A DNA stretch of 64,000 bases from Phenylobacterium sp. Root700 (GTDB lineage Bacteria > Pseudomonadota > Alphaproteobacteria > Caulobacterales > Caulobacteraceae): positions 105,160-169,159 of the forward strand of contig NZ_LMHT01000031.1 in assembly GCF_001429025.1 (NCBI RefSeq), written 5' to 3'. This document shows, in pieces, positions 52,657 through 62,453 of the stretch (position 1 is the first letter of the stretch; every line of letters begins with the position of its first letter). The position numbers and the translations under genes were made by a program. Below the pieces are notes generated by a model, which was not told the DNA's origin, did no database searches, and saw nothing but the letters and a program-made list of their open reading frames with translations.

Positions 52657-54117
52657 ATGACAATAAGAGAGGTTGGAATGATGGCCACTGGGGGCTTTGC
52701 GGGTTCTGTTGCCGAGACACCGGCCGTCGCTGTCTGGACCAAAACCTGCGTCGCGCTGAAGCGCGAGCTCGGTGAGGCCACCTTCGGTTCATGGCTCGGA
52801 CAAGCCGCCCTGCGTGAGCGCGGGGAGGAATTGTGCCTGGTCGCCGCCACCGGCGTCGCCCGGGACTGGATTCGACGCCACGCCTGGCGCCGGATCGGTG
52901 AACTCTGGGCCCAGAACGACCCGATGGGCCGCAATCTGGACCTCAAGTCGCGGATGGAGTTCGACGCCCAGGGACCGGCCTCGGCCACCCATACGGACGC
53001 CTCGGCCACGACTGAAGCCCAGGTGATCGAGATCGAGGTTCCGGTCGAGGTGTCGGCTCCGGCCGCCCGCGCCGGCCGTCAGCAAGGCCTGCAGGACCGC
53101 TTCTCGTTCGAGACCTTCGTATCGGGTCCGGGCAACGAATTCGCCTTCGCCGTGGCCCGCCGCGTGGCGGCCTGGTCGGACGGCCACTTTAATCCGGTGA
53201 TCTTCCACGGCCCCTACGGCTTCGGAAAGACCCACCTGCTGAACGCTCTGGCCTGGGAAGCCATGCAGACCGCGCCGACCAAACGCGTGGTCTACATCAC
53301 CGCCGAGCGCTTCACCTCGACCTTCGTCAAGGCCGTGCAGGACCGCCAGACCGCGGCCTTCAAGGAAGAACTGCGCAACGCCGACCTGCTGCTGATCGAC
53401 GACGTCCAGTTCGTGGCCGGCAAGACGTCCACTCAAGAGGAACTGTTCCATACCCTGCTTGCTCTCGTCGAGGATGGCCGCCGCGTGGTGATGACCGCCG
53501 ACCGTTCGCCCTCCGAACTCACCGAAATGGACGCGCGCCTGCGCTCGCACCTGCAGGCCGGCCTGGTCTGCGGCATCGAGCCAGCCGACCGCACGCTTCG
53601 CCTCGGCATCCTGGAACGCAAGCTCGCCACCCTGGCGGGGCAGGGCAAGTTCGTGCCCTCGGCGCGGGCCGACGTGCTGCAATTCCTGGCTGACCGCTTC
53701 ACCGACAGCGTCCGCGAGCTCGAGGGCGCCCTGAACACCCTGGTGGCCCGCGTGGGCGGCGACATCTCGCGCATGACCCTGGACGAAGCCCAGGCCATCC
53801 TGCGCCCCAACCTGGCCTGCACCGAGCGCCGGGTGACCGTCGACCAGATCCAGAAGGTCGTGTCCGAGCACTATCAGCTGAAGCAGGCCGATCTGATCTC
53901 CGAACGCCGCGCCCGGGTCGTGGCCCGTCCGCGCCAGGTGGCGATGTGGCTGGCCAAGCAGATCACCACCCGCTCGCTGCCCGACATCGGTCGTCGGTTC
54001 GGCGGTCGCGACCACACCACCGTCCTGCACGCCGTCCGCAGGATCGAAGCCCTGAAGCTCGAAGATCCGTTGATCGCCCGCGATCTGGACGTGCTGCTGC
54101 GCAAATTGAGGGGGTAG
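52657..54117 (+). CDS. dnaA: Chromosomal replication initiator protein DnaA
   Basis: This AAA+ ATPase binds DnaA boxes and opens the origin. The 486-aa protein has an N-terminal oligomerisation domain (KTCVALKRELGEATFGSWL core) and a variable linker. Its Walker A is GPYGFGKT (185-192, K191), and Walker B is LLLIDDVQF. A C-terminal helix-turn-helix has the DNA-binding signature RRFGGRDHTTVLHAV. The GPYGFGKT form, with Phe in the loop, is as I recall it in Caulobacter. ATG at 52657 was taken; an ATG at 52678 (MMATGGF), with AGAGAGG upstream, is an equally good start. Translation is isolated from rpsT by a terminator. Confidence 0.97.
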   Translation: MTIREVGMMATGGFAGSVAETPAVAVWTKTCVALKRELGEATFGSWLGQAALRERGEELCLVAATGVARDWIRRHAWRRIGELWAQNDPMGRNLDLKSRMEFDAQGPASATHTDASATTEAQVIEIEVPVEVSAPAARAGRQQGLQDRFSFETFVSGPGNEFAFAVARRVAAWSDGHFNPVIFHGPYGFGKTHLLNALAWEAMQTAPTKRVVYITAERFTSTFVKAVQDRQTAAFKEELRNADLLLIDDVQFVAGKTSTQEELFHTLLALVEDGRRVVMTADRSPSELTEMDARLRSHLQAGLVCGIEPADRTLRLGILERKLATLAGQGKFVPSARADVLQFLADRFTDSVRELEGALNTLVARVGGDISRMTLDEAQAILRPNLACTERRVTVDQIQKVVSEHYQLKQADLISERRARVVARPRQVAMWLAKQITTRSLPDIGRRFGGRDHTTVLHAVRRIEALKLEDPLIARDLDVLLRKLRG

Positions 54118-54144
54118 GACGGGGCCGAAGAGCCTAGTTCTACG

Positions 54145-54174
54145 AAAAGGCCCGCCGGCGACGGCGGGCCTTTT
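54145..54174. terminator. Bidirectional rho-independent terminator after dnaA
   Basis: Perfect 12-bp arms (54145-54156 and 54163-54174) with A4 on the left and T4 on the right enclose a 6-nt loop. The structure can end transcripts from either side. Confidence 0.88.
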
Positions 54175-54208
54175 CAATTGTGGGGCCGCCTCGGCTTCGC
54201 TCCTTAGC

Positions 54209-54388
54209 TGTCATCCCGGTTTCGGCTCTTGGGCCGAAGACCGGGACCTATGGACACCGGATGGCTCAGAAGGCGGCGAGGCCTCACCCCTAATCCCCAC
54301 CGAGAGCGTCAATGGGTCCCGGCCTTCCGCGGAGCCTGTCCTCGGGCTGGCCAAAGGCCAGGCCCGGGGGCTCCAGCCGGGATGACAG
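54209..54388. repeat. Dispersed palindromic intergenic repeat, copy 3
   Basis: It starts TGTCATCCCGGT and ends CCGGGATGACA, with GGGACCTATGG and ATGGGTCCCGG inside. It is the longest copy (180 bp) and sits just after the dnaA terminator. Confidence 0.75.
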
Positions 54389-54397
54389 ACGTGAAGG

Positions 54398-55888
54398 CTA
54401 CCGCTTCTTCAGGCCGCCCATGATGCCGCGCATCAGTTCGCGGGCGATGGTGCTGCCGGCCTGGCGCAGCAGCGACTTGGTGAAGGCCTCGCCCATCGAC
54501 TGGCGGCTCGAGGCGCGGGGCTTGGGCTCGGCCCTGGGGCGCGGGGCGGGGGCCGCGACCGGCCCTGGGTTCCACGGCGAGTTCGCGGCCGGCGCATCCT
54601 CAGGCGCCTGGGCCGCCACGGCGCGGGCTTGGAGCTTCTCGTAGGCGCTCTCGCGATCCGCCGTCGTGTCGTAGAGCCCGCGCACCGGGCTCTGGGCCAT
54701 GATCGCCGCGCGCTCGGCCGGGGTGATCGGCCCCAGCCGGGAAACCGGCGGCCGCACCAGGGTCTTCTGCACCACGGTCGGCGCGCCCCGCTCGTCCAGC
54801 ACCGAGACCAGCGCCTCGCCGACGCCCAGGCCCTGGATCGCCTCGGCGGTGTCGAAGCTCGGATTGGCCCGGAAGGAGTTGGAGGCGGCCTTCAGCCCCT
54901 TCTGCTCGGTCGGGGTGTAGGCCCGCAACGCATGCTGGATGCGGTTGCCCAGCTGACCCAGCACGGTTTCGGGAATGTCGGCCGGGTTCTGGGTGACGAA
55001 ATAGACGCCGACCCCCTTGGAACGGATCAGGCGCACGACCTGCTCGACCTTTTCCAGCAGCGGCTTGGGCGCGTCGCGGAACAGCAGGTGGGCTTCATCG
55101 AAGAAGAAGGCCAGGCGCGGCTTTTCCGGATCGCCGACCTCGGGCAGCTCTTCGAACAGCTCGCTCATCAGCCACAGCAGGAAGGTCGCATAGAGCCGGG
55201 GGCTGGCGATCAGCTTGTTGGCGGCCAGGATGTTCACGTAGCCGCGGCCCGAGCCGTCGGTGCGCATCAGGTCCGAGAGCTTCAGCGCCGGTTCGCCGAA
55301 CAGCCCCGCCCCGCCCTGGTCCTCCAGCACCAGCAGCTTGCGCTGGATGGTGGCGACGGTGGCCGGCGAGACATTGCCGTACTTGGCCCCCAACGCCTGG
55401 GCGTTCTCCGAGGCGAAGGTCAGCGCCGCCTGCAGGTCCTTCAGGTCGAGCAGCAGCAAGCCTTCGTCGTCGGCGGCGCGGAACACCACCGTCAGCACGC
55501 CCTCCTGGACGTCGTTGAGCTCCAGCATCCGGGAGATCAGCAGCGGCCCCATCTCCGAGACCGTCGCGCGGATCGGGTGGCCCTGCTCGCCGAACAGGTC
55601 CCAGAACACCGTCGGCGCGGCCGCGGGGTTGAGGGTCAGGTTCATGGTGGCGGCGCGGGCCAGCATCTTTTCATTGGGGGCGCCGACCGCGGCGATCCCG
55701 CAAAGGTCGCCCTTCACATCAGCGGCGAACACCGGGACGCCGGCGTCCGACAGGCCCTGGGCCAGGATCTGCAAGGTGACCGTCTTGCCGGTCCCGGTCG
55801 CCCCCGCCACCAGGCCGTGGCGATTGGTGCGGTCGAGCCGCAATAGCTCGGGATGATCCGAGAAACCGATCAAGACATCGTCGGACAT
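54398..55888 (-). CDS. DUF853/HerA-like ATPase (YjgR family)
   Basis: This 496-aa P-loop ATPase of the HerA/FtsK superfamily has Walker A GATGTGKT (29-36), Walker [11 protein letters not shown], and a sensor-like [11 protein letters not shown]. The N-terminal segment [16 protein letters not shown] follows directly on a [11 protein letters not shown] lead-in typical of DUF853. The C-terminal 100 residues are proline- and alanine-rich and probably disordered, then a short [19 protein letters not shown] tail. The cellular role is unsettled; DNA translocation is inferred from the fold. It is convergent with dnaA. Confidence 0.9.
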   Translation of the reverse strand: MSDDVLIGFSDHPELLRLDRTNRHGLVAGATGTGKTVTLQILAQGLSDAGVPVFAADVKGDLCGIAAVGAPNEKMLARAATMNLTLNPAAAPTVFWDLFGEQGHPIRATVSEMGPLLISRMLELNDVQEGVLTVVFRAADDEGLLLLDLKDLQAALTFASENAQALGAKYGNVSPATVATIQRKLLVLEDQGGAGLFGEPALKLSDLMRTDGSGRGYVNILAANKLIASPRLYATFLLWLMSELFEELPEVGDPEKPRLAFFFDEAHLLFRDAPKPLLEKVEQVVRLIRSKGVGVYFVTQNPADIPETVLGQLGNRIQHALRAYTPTEQKGLKAASNSFRANPSFDTAEAIQGLGVGEALVSVLDERGAPTVVQKTLVRPPVSRLGPITPAERAAIMAQSPVRGLYDTTADRESAYEKLQARAVAAQAPEDAPAANSPWNPGPVAAPAPRPRAEPKPRASSRQSMGEAFTKSLLRQAGSTIARELMRGIMGGLKKR

Positions 55889-56135
55889 GGTTCGCTCCGC
55901 AACTTCACACGTCTGGCGAAGCTAACCGGAGCGCGGCTCGGCTTCCACCGAACTCGTATTCTGGATGGCGATTGCCGAATTTTCTGCGGACACGATGAGG
56001 TTTGACCACAGTTCAACGTCTTAACGGCATAGACCCTCCCCTCCCTCCGCAAACCGGGGTAGGGATGGTCAAAATTGACGCGGCCGGCCCCGACGCGGAC
56101 AGTCGGCGGGGAAACCACGGCCGCAAGAAAGATCC

Positions 56136-57272
56136 ATGACCGTCTCAGCGCTTGAGTCCAAAACCACCCGCGTCTCACTCGTCATCCTGGCGGTGATCGC
56201 GTCGGGCGCCGCGCTATATATGCTGCGCGGCATCCTGACCCCCCTGGCGCTGGCGGTGTTCCTGGCGGTGATGATCGACGGCTTCGCCCGCGTGATCCGC
56301 TCGCGCCTGCCCTGGGTCAGCGACCGGGCCGCCCTGCCGAGCGCCATCGTCCTGTCGGTCCTGCTGTTCGGCATCTCAACCTTCGTAATCGCCGAGAACG
56401 CCACCAGCTTCGTCGGCCAGCTGGTCACCTACACCCCGCGCCTGAACGGCCTGATCGCCCAGGTCGCCGGCCTGCTCAAGATCGACGTCCCGCCGACGCT
56501 CAACGAGCTGTTCGCCCAGCTCAATCCCAGCGCCTATCTGGCCGACGTCGCCAAGGGGCTTCAGGGCTTCGCCTCCGACGCCTTCTTCATCCTGATATAT
56601 CTTGGCTTCATCATCGCTTCGCGGCGGGGCTTCCAACGCAAGGTGATCGGGCTGTTCCCGCACCACGCCGAGCGCAGCGAAGCCATGCAGGCTTTCCTCA
56701 GGATCCGCGACGGGGTGGAGCGTTATCTGTGGGTGCAGACGGTCACCGGCCTGATCATCGCGGCGTCCTCCTGGATCGCCATGGCGGTCCTTGGCCTCGA
56801 CAACGCGGTCTTCTGGGCCTTCCTGATCTTCATCGCCTCCTACATCCCGGTGATCGGGGGCGCGGTCGGCATCCTGGCGCCGCCGATCTTCGCCCTCGTC
56901 CAGTTCGAGAGCTTCTGGCCGGCGATCATCCTGCTGGGCGTGCTGCAGGCCATCCAGTTCGTGGTCGGCAACATCATCCTGCCGCGCATGCAGGGCGACA
57001 GCCTGAACATGGACCCGGTGGTGGTGCTGCTCAGCCTGGCCTTCTGGGGCGTGATCTGGGGCATGACCGGCATGTTCCTCTCCACGCCGCTCACCGTCAT
57101 GGCCATGGTCATCCTGGCGCAGTTCGACGGCACCCGCTGGCTGGCGGTGCTGCTGTCGGCCGACGGCCAGCCCGAGAAGCTGCGCGACCACAAACCCACC
57201 GGCTCACCTGCTGAGAAACCCGCGCTGGAACGACGCTCTCCCGCGTCACGCAAGCGTGAACCCAAAGTCTGA
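56136..57272 (+). CDS. AI-2E/PerM-family transporter
   Basis: This 378-aa inner-membrane protein of the AI-2E (PerM/TqsA/YhhT) family has about seven to eight hydrophobic segments. Two close to the N-terminus come first, then a large amphipathic linker around the LNGLIAQVAGLL segment, then the C-terminal bundle with VIGGAVGILAPPIFALVQF and GMTGMFLSTPLTVMAMV. Members export small signals or act as Na+/H+-coupled antiporters, and the substrate of this one cannot be told. The C-terminus is a basic tail. It is alone between two promoter gaps. Confidence 0.88.
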   Translation: MTVSALESKTTRVSLVILAVIASGAALYMLRGILTPLALAVFLAVMIDGFARVIRSRLPWVSDRAALPSAIVLSVLLFGISTFVIAENATSFVGQLVTYTPRLNGLIAQVAGLLKIDVPPTLNELFAQLNPSAYLADVAKGLQGFASDAFFILIYLGFIIASRRGFQRKVIGLFPHHAERSEAMQAFLRIRDGVERYLWVQTVTGLIIAASSWIAMAVLGLDNAVFWAFLIFIASYIPVIGGAVGILAPPIFALVQFESFWPAIILLGVLQAIQFVVGNIILPRMQGDSLNMDPVVVLLSLAFWGVIWGMTGMFLSTPLTVMAMVILAQFDGTRWLAVLLSADGQPEKLRDHKPTGSPAEKPALERRSPASRKREPKV

Positions 57273-57409
57273 AAACCAGGGCCTTCAACTTGTTCGTTTA
57301 CTCCCTATCTAAAGTCCGTTCGGGCAACCCCCGAAACAAAGGCGGCTCTGGCGTTTGCCCCCGCCGTAGCGAGCCCCGAGCGCTCTGCCTGTCCCCCCCA
57401 GGTGGAGCC

Positions 57410-57478
57410 ATGCGCCGCCGGACTCTCTCCTCCGGCGGCGTTCTCGCGTCCGGATATCTGACCGGAGCCCAATCATGA
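57410..57478 (+). CDS. Putative 22-aa leader peptide overlapping GDH start
   Basis: ATG at 57410, with GGTGGAG just upstream, opens a 22-codon frame whose TGA (57476-57478) overlaps the glutamate dehydrogenase ATG (ATGA). A 10-bp hairpin (arms 57413-57422 and 57431-57440) lies within it. The coupling and hairpin suggest translational control, but no known leader family is recognised and the ORF could be fortuitous. Confidence 0.35.
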   Translation: MRRRTLSSGGVLASGYLTGAQS

Positions 57479-60400
57479 GCAAGCGCCCCAGGATGAGCAC
57501 GGCCCAGCGCGGCCTGATCACCGCCTTCACCCAGCTGGTCGGCGACGAAAGCCCCGCTGCCCACGCCTTCATCGCCCAGGCCGCGGAAGACGCCGCGCCG
57601 GACGAACTGCCCGAGCTGCCGACCAAGGCGCTGGCCGCGCTGGCGGCCGACTTCTGGGCCTTCGCCGCCACCCGCAAGGGCGCGGCCCCGGTCATCCGCC
57701 TGGCGCCGATCGACGGCGCGCCGATGCTGGAACGGCTCGAGATCCTGCAGAACGACGCCCCGTTCCTGGTCGACAGCATCATGGGCGAGATCGCCGACCA
57801 GGGCCTGTCGGTCCGGGCGATGTTCCACCCCGTCGTCGAGGTGGCCCGCGACCGCAAGGGCGCGCGCGTCGCGGACGGCGAGACCCGCCGTGAATCGATG
57901 ATCCAGGTGATCCTGGAACGGGTCGGCTCCGACCGCGAGGCGGCCCTGGTCGCCGGCCTGCGGGCCACCCTGGCCGACGTCCGCGCCGCCGTGGACGACT
58001 TCCCCGCGATGCTGGACCTGATGGCCCGCACCATCGGCGAGCTCGAGGCTTCGCCGATCAGCGCCGCGCGCGACGAGAACGCCCAGTTCCTGGCCTGGCT
58101 GCGCGACGAGCACTTCGTCTATCTCGGCGCCCGGGTCTACGAGTACCCGCGCCTGAAGGACGGCGCCTACGCCCCCGAAGAACCGCTGTTCCAGCCGGAA
58201 GACGGCCTGGGCGTGCTGCGCGACCCGGCCCGCACGGTGCTGCGCCGCTCCTCGGAACCGGCCGTGCTGACCCCCCAGATGCAGGCCAGCCTGACCACCG
58301 ATCCGGTGACCGTGGCCAAGTCCAACCTGCGCTCGCGCGTCCATCGCCGCGGCTACATGGACTATGTCGGGGTCAAGCGTTACGGCGCCGACGGCAAGCC
58401 CTCGGGCGAGATCCGCTTCGTCGGCCTGTTCACCGCCGAGGCCTATGACGAGCCGGCCCACGCCGTGCCGCTGATCCGCGCCAAGGTCGCCAACGTCCTG
58501 GCCCGCGCCGGCAAGGCGCCGGGCAGCCACAACGAAAAGCGCCTGCGCAACATCCTGGAGACCTACCCCCGGGACGAGCTGTTCCAGGCCGCCGAGGACG
58601 AGCTGCTGGCCACCTCGCTTGGCATCCTGCACCTGAACGATCGGCCCCGCGTGCGGGTGTTCGAACGTCGCGACCCCTTCGACCGGTTCGCCTCGGTGCT
58701 GCTGTTCGTGCCGCGCGAACGCTATGATTCCGACCTGCGCGCCCGCGCCGGCGAGATCCTGGCCGAAGCCTATGGCGGCCGTGTCTCGGCCTATTACCCC
58801 AGCTTCTCCGACAGCCCGCTGGCCCGCGTGCACTTCATCATCGGCTTCCAGCCGGGCGAGCACGCCGAGCCGAACCTGAAGTCGGTCGAGGCCCAGATCG
58901 CCGCGGCGTCCCGCACCTGGGAAGACCGTTTCGCCGCCGCCGTCCGCGCCTCGGGCCGGGCGACCGCCGAGGTCGCCGACATGGTGGCCCGCTACGCCGA
59001 GGCGTTCACCGCCGGCTACCGCGAGCGCTATGACGCCGACGAGGCCCTGGCCGACATCGCGATCATCGAAAGCCTGGGCGCTGACGAGCCGATCCGTATC
59101 CGCGCCTTCCGCCGCGCCGCCGACTCCAAGACCCAGATGCGCTTCAAGCTCTATCGGCCGGGCTCGCCCGCGCCGCTGGCCGACGTGCTGCCGGTGCTGG
59201 AGAACATGGGCCTGAAGGCGATGGTCGAGACCGGCCATCCCGTCATGCGGGCCGGCGGCCGCCGCGTCTGGGTCCACGAGTTCGAGCTGGACGACCAGCA
59301 CGGCGAACACCTGGTCTTCGAGGACGTGAAGACCGCCTTCGAGGACGCCTTCACCGCCGTCTGGACCGGCGAAACCGAGAGCGACGGCTTCAACCGCCTG
59401 GTGCTGGAGCTGTCGATCTCCTGGCGCGAGGCCGCCCTGATCCGGGCCCTGGCCCGTCACCGCCAGCAGTCGGGCCTCGATCCCAGCCAGCGGGTTCAGG
59501 AAACCGCCCTGACCAACCATCCGGGCGTCGCCCGGCTGATCCTGGATCTGTTCCGCACCAAGTTCGACCCGGCCATCAAGGCCGACTTGGCGACCCGCAC
59601 CGCCCAGGCCGTGCAGGTGATGGACGAGATCGTCCAGGCCCTGCAGCACGTCGACAGCCTGGACGACGACCGCGTCCTGCGCCGCATCGCCCTGCTGGTC
59701 GGCGCGATCAAGCGCACCAACTACTACCAACTGGACGCCGAGGGCCGCTCCAAGCCCTATATCAGCTTCAAGGTCGCCTCCGGCGAGCTGGCCGACCTGC
59801 CGCTGCCCAAGCCCTATCGCGAGATCTTCGTCTGGGCGACGCATGTCGAGGGCGTTCACCTGCGCTTCGGCCCCGTCGCGCGCGGCGGCCTGCGCTGGTC
59901 CGATCGCCGCGACGACTTCCGCACCGAGGTGCTCGGCTTGGTGAAGGCCCAGCAGACCAAGAACGCGGTGATCGTGCCGGTCGGCTCCAAGGGCGGCTTC
60001 TATCCCAAGCAGCTGCCCAAGGGCGGGGCGCCGGACGCGGTCCGCGCCGGGGCGATCGCCGCCTACACCACCTTCCTGCAGGGCCTGCTGGACATCACCG
60101 ACAACCTGACCGCGGACGGCAAGGTCATCCACCCGGACGGCGTCGTGATCCACGACGGTGACGACCCCTATCTGGTGGTCGCCGCCGACAAGGGCACGGC
60201 CAGCTTCTCCGACATCGCCAACGGCATCGCCGAGTCCTACGGCTTCTGGCTGGGCGACGCCTTCGCCTCGGGCGGTTCGGCCGGCTACGACCACAAGGAA
60301 ATGGGCATCACCGCCCGCGGCGCCTGGGAAGCGGTCAAGCGCCACTTCCGCGAGCTGGGCAAGGACATCCAGGCCGAGCCCTTCACCGTGGTCGGGGTCG

Positions 60401-62313
60401 GCGACATGTCGGGCGACGTGTTCGGCAACGGCATGCTGCTGTCGGAACAGATCCGGCTGCAGGCCGCCTTCGACCACCGCCACATCTTCCTCGACCCCAA
60501 TCCCGATCCGGCCTCGTCCTATGTCGAGCGCCAGCGGATGTTCGAGCTGCCGCGCTCGTCCTGGGGCGACTACGACGCCAAAAAGATCTCCAAGGGCGGC
60601 GGGGTCTTCCCGCGCAGCCAGAAGTCGATCCCGCTGAGCCGCGAAGTGAAGGCGATGCTGGGGATCGAGGCCGACAGCCTGGCCCCGGCCGAGCTGATGA
60701 CCGCGATCCTCAAGGCGCCCGCCGAGCTGCTCTATGTCGGCGGCATCGGCACCTACGTTAAGGCGCGGAGCGAGGGCAACGCCGAGGTCGGCGACAAGGC
60801 CAACGACGCCCAGCGCGTCAACGGCGCCGACCTGCGGGTCAAGGTGATCGGCGAGGGCGCGAACCTGGGCCTCACCCAGGCCGGCCGGATCGAGTTCGCC
60901 CTGCGCGGCGGCCGGGTGAACACCGACGCCATCGACAACTCCGCGGGCGTCGACTCCTCCGACCACGAGGTGAACATCAAGATCCTCACCGGCATGCTGG
61001 AGCGCACCGACGTCCTTAACCGGACCAAGCGCGATAAGCTGCTGAAGTCGATGACGTCGGACGTGGCCGAGCATGTCTTGGCCCACAACTACGACCAGAC
61101 CCTGGCGCTCTCGCTGATGGACCTGGACGCCGCCGGCGAACTGGAGCCCCACGCCCGCTACATGGCCCACCTGGAGACCCGAGGTCAGCTCGACCGCGCG
61201 GTCGAGGGCCTGCCCGACGCCAACGTGCTGGCCGAACGCCGCCAGGCCGGAAAGGGCCTGACCCGTCCGGAAGCCGCGGTGCTGCTGGCCTACGGCAAGC
61301 TGGAGCTGAAGGGCGACATGGCCCACAGCCCGGTGGCCGACGACGAGCACTTCGAGGACCTGCTGGAAGGCTACTTCCCCAAGGGGGTCCGCAAGTTCGA
61401 CGACGCCCTGCGCCGCCACCGCCTGCGCCGCGAGATCATCGCCACCGTGGTCGCCAACGACGCCATCAACCGTTGCGGCCCGTCCTTCCCCACCCGGCTG
61501 ATGGCCGCGGCCTCCTGCGACGTGACGGCCTTCGTCACGGCCTATGAGGCCGCCAAGGCGGTGCTGGGGCTGGACGCCATGTGGGACGCGGTCTCCGCGC
61601 TCGACGGCAAGATCCCGGCGGCGGGCCAGATGGCCCTCTACCGGCGCCTGGCCTACACCCTGCGCGGCGAGACCTTCTGGCTCGCCCGGCGGGCGGCGCG
61701 CGGCGGTCAGAGCGTCGAGGCCCTGATCAAGCGCTACGGCCCCGGCGCGGCGACCCTGAAGAAGCTGCTGCCCGAGATCCTCTCGCCGGTCGAAAGCGAG
61801 CGGCTGGAAGCCCAGGTCAAGCGTCTGACCGAGGCCGGCGCCCCGGAAGCCCTGGCGCGTCAGGTGGCCAATCTGCAGCCGCTCACCGTGGCGGTGGACC
61901 TGGTCGATCTGGCCGAGGCGTCCAGCTGGTCGCTTCCCCAGGCCGCGCGGCTCTACTACCAGGTCGGCCGCGCCTTCGCCTTCGACCGCCTGCGGGCGGC
62001 GGCGGGCGGGTTCACGGCCGGCGACGCCTTCGAGCGCACCGCCGTCCGCCGTCTGGTGGAGGATCTGCTGGCCGAGCAGGCGACCCTGACGCGGGCGGTC
62101 ATCGCCTTCGCCGGGAACGTCAAGGCCGGGGAGAACGAGGAGGCCGCCCAGGCCGCCATCGTCGCCTGGGCCGCGCTGCGCCGCGACACCGCCGAGGCCG
62201 CCCGCAAAGCGGTCGAGGAGATCGAGGCCGCCGGCGGCGGCTGGACCTTCGCCAAGCTCACCATCGCCAATGCGGCGCTGCGCGAGCTGACCAATGTCGA
62301 GACGAAGGGGTAG
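57475..62313 (+). CDS. NAD-specific glutamate dehydrogenase, large (GDH-180) type
   Basis: It deaminates glutamate to 2-oxoglutarate and ammonium with NAD+. At 1612 aa it belongs to the large bacterial GDH class. Long N-terminal regulatory regions (with ACT-like segments) precede a catalytic domain around residues 780-1200. There GGLRWSDRRDDFRTEVLG and VPVGSKGGF carry the substrate- and cofactor-binding residues, and KVIGEGANLGLTQ is the dinucleotide-binding end. The C-terminal helical region is typical. The start is ATG 57475 with GGAG (57464-57467) seven bases upstream. Allosteric control by amino acids is known for the class. A long open frame lies antisense to it but is a high-GC artefact. 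Confidence 0.96.
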   Translation: MSKRPRMSTAQRGLITAFTQLVGDESPAAHAFIAQAAEDAAPDELPELPTKALAALAADFWAFAATRKGAAPVIRLAPIDGAPMLERLEILQNDAPFLVDSIMGEIADQGLSVRAMFHPVVEVARDRKGARVADGETRRESMIQVILERVGSDREAALVAGLRATLADVRAAVDDFPAMLDLMARTIGELEASPISAARDENAQFLAWLRDEHFVYLGARVYEYPRLKDGAYAPEEPLFQPEDGLGVLRDPARTVLRRSSEPAVLTPQMQASLTTDPVTVAKSNLRSRVHRRGYMDYVGVKRYGADGKPSGEIRFVGLFTAEAYDEPAHAVPLIRAKVANVLARAGKAPGSHNEKRLRNILETYPRDELFQAAEDELLATSLGILHLNDRPRVRVFERRDPFDRFASVLLFVPRERYDSDLRARAGEILAEAYGGRVSAYYPSFSDSPLARVHFIIGFQPGEHAEPNLKSVEAQIAAASRTWEDRFAAAVRASGRATAEVADMVARYAEAFTAGYRERYDADEALADIAIIESLGADEPIRIRAFRRAADSKTQMRFKLYRPGSPAPLADVLPVLENMGLKAMVETGHPVMRAGGRRVWVHEFELDDQHGEHLVFEDVKTAFEDAFTAVWTGETESDGFNRLVLELSISWREAALIRALARHRQQSGLDPSQRVQETALTNHPGVARLILDLFRTKFDPAIKADLATRTAQAVQVMDEIVQALQHVDSLDDDRVLRRIALLVGAIKRTNYYQLDAEGRSKPYISFKVASGELADLPLPKPYREIFVWATHVEGVHLRFGPVARGGLRWSDRRDDFRTEVLGLVKAQQTKNAVIVPVGSKGGFYPKQLPKGGAPDAVRAGAIAAYTTFLQGLLDITDNLTADGKVIHPDGVVIHDGDDPYLVVAADKGTASFSDIANGIAESYGFWLGDAFASGGSAGYDHKEMGITARGAWEAVKRHFRELGKDIQAEPFTVVGVGDMSGDVFGNGMLLSEQIRLQAAFDHRHIFLDPNPDPASSYVERQRMFELPRSSWGDYDAKKISKGGGVFPRSQKSIPLSREVKAMLGIEADSLAPAELMTAILKAPAELLYVGGIGTYVKARSEGNAEVGDKANDAQRVNGADLRVKVIGEGANLGLTQAGRIEFALRGGRVNTDAIDNSAGVDSSDHEVNIKILTGMLERTDVLNRTKRDKLLKSMTSDVAEHVLAHNYDQTLALSLMDLDAAGELEPHARYMAHLETRGQLDRAVEGLPDANVLAERRQAGKGLTRPEAAVLLAYGKLELKGDMAHSPVADDEHFEDLLEGYFPKGVRKFDDALRRHRLRREIIATVVANDAINRCGPSFPTRLMAAASCDVTAFVTAYEAAKAVLGLDAMWDAVSALDGKIPAAGQMALYRRLAYTLRGETFWLARRAARGGQSVEALIKRYGPGAATLKKLLPEILSPVESERLEAQVKRLTEAGAPEALARQVANLQPLTVAVDLVDLAEASSWSLPQAARLYYQVGRAFAFDRLRAAAGGFTAGDAFERTAVRRLVEDLLAEQATLTRAVIAFAGNVKAGENEEAAQAAIVAWAALRRDTAEAARKAVEEIEAAGGGWTFAKLTIANAALRELTNVETKG

Positions 62314-62328
62314 GCCCCCTTCTCAGAT

Positions 62329-62442
62329 CGTCATGGCCGGGCTTGTCCCGGCCACCCATCAACTCCCCCGATCGAGCATGATCGGCGGAGTTTTGCGTTT
62401 ATGGATCCCCGGCCGTCCGCTTTGCTCCAGCCGGGGATGACG
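62329..62442. repeat. Dispersed palindromic intergenic repeat, copy 4
   Basis: It starts CGTCATGGCCGGGC and ends CCGGGGATGACG, with an internal GGCCACCCAT paired by ATGGATCCCC. It fills the convergent gap between the glutamate dehydrogenase gene and purH. Confidence 0.65.
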
Positions 62443-62453
62443 AGCGTTGAGTG

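Noticed and set aside
57298-61419. Very long open frame antisense to the glutamate dehydrogenase gene
   Set aside because: High-GC genomes give long open frames opposite real genes. The product has no recognisable domain and the sense frame encodes a clear GDH.
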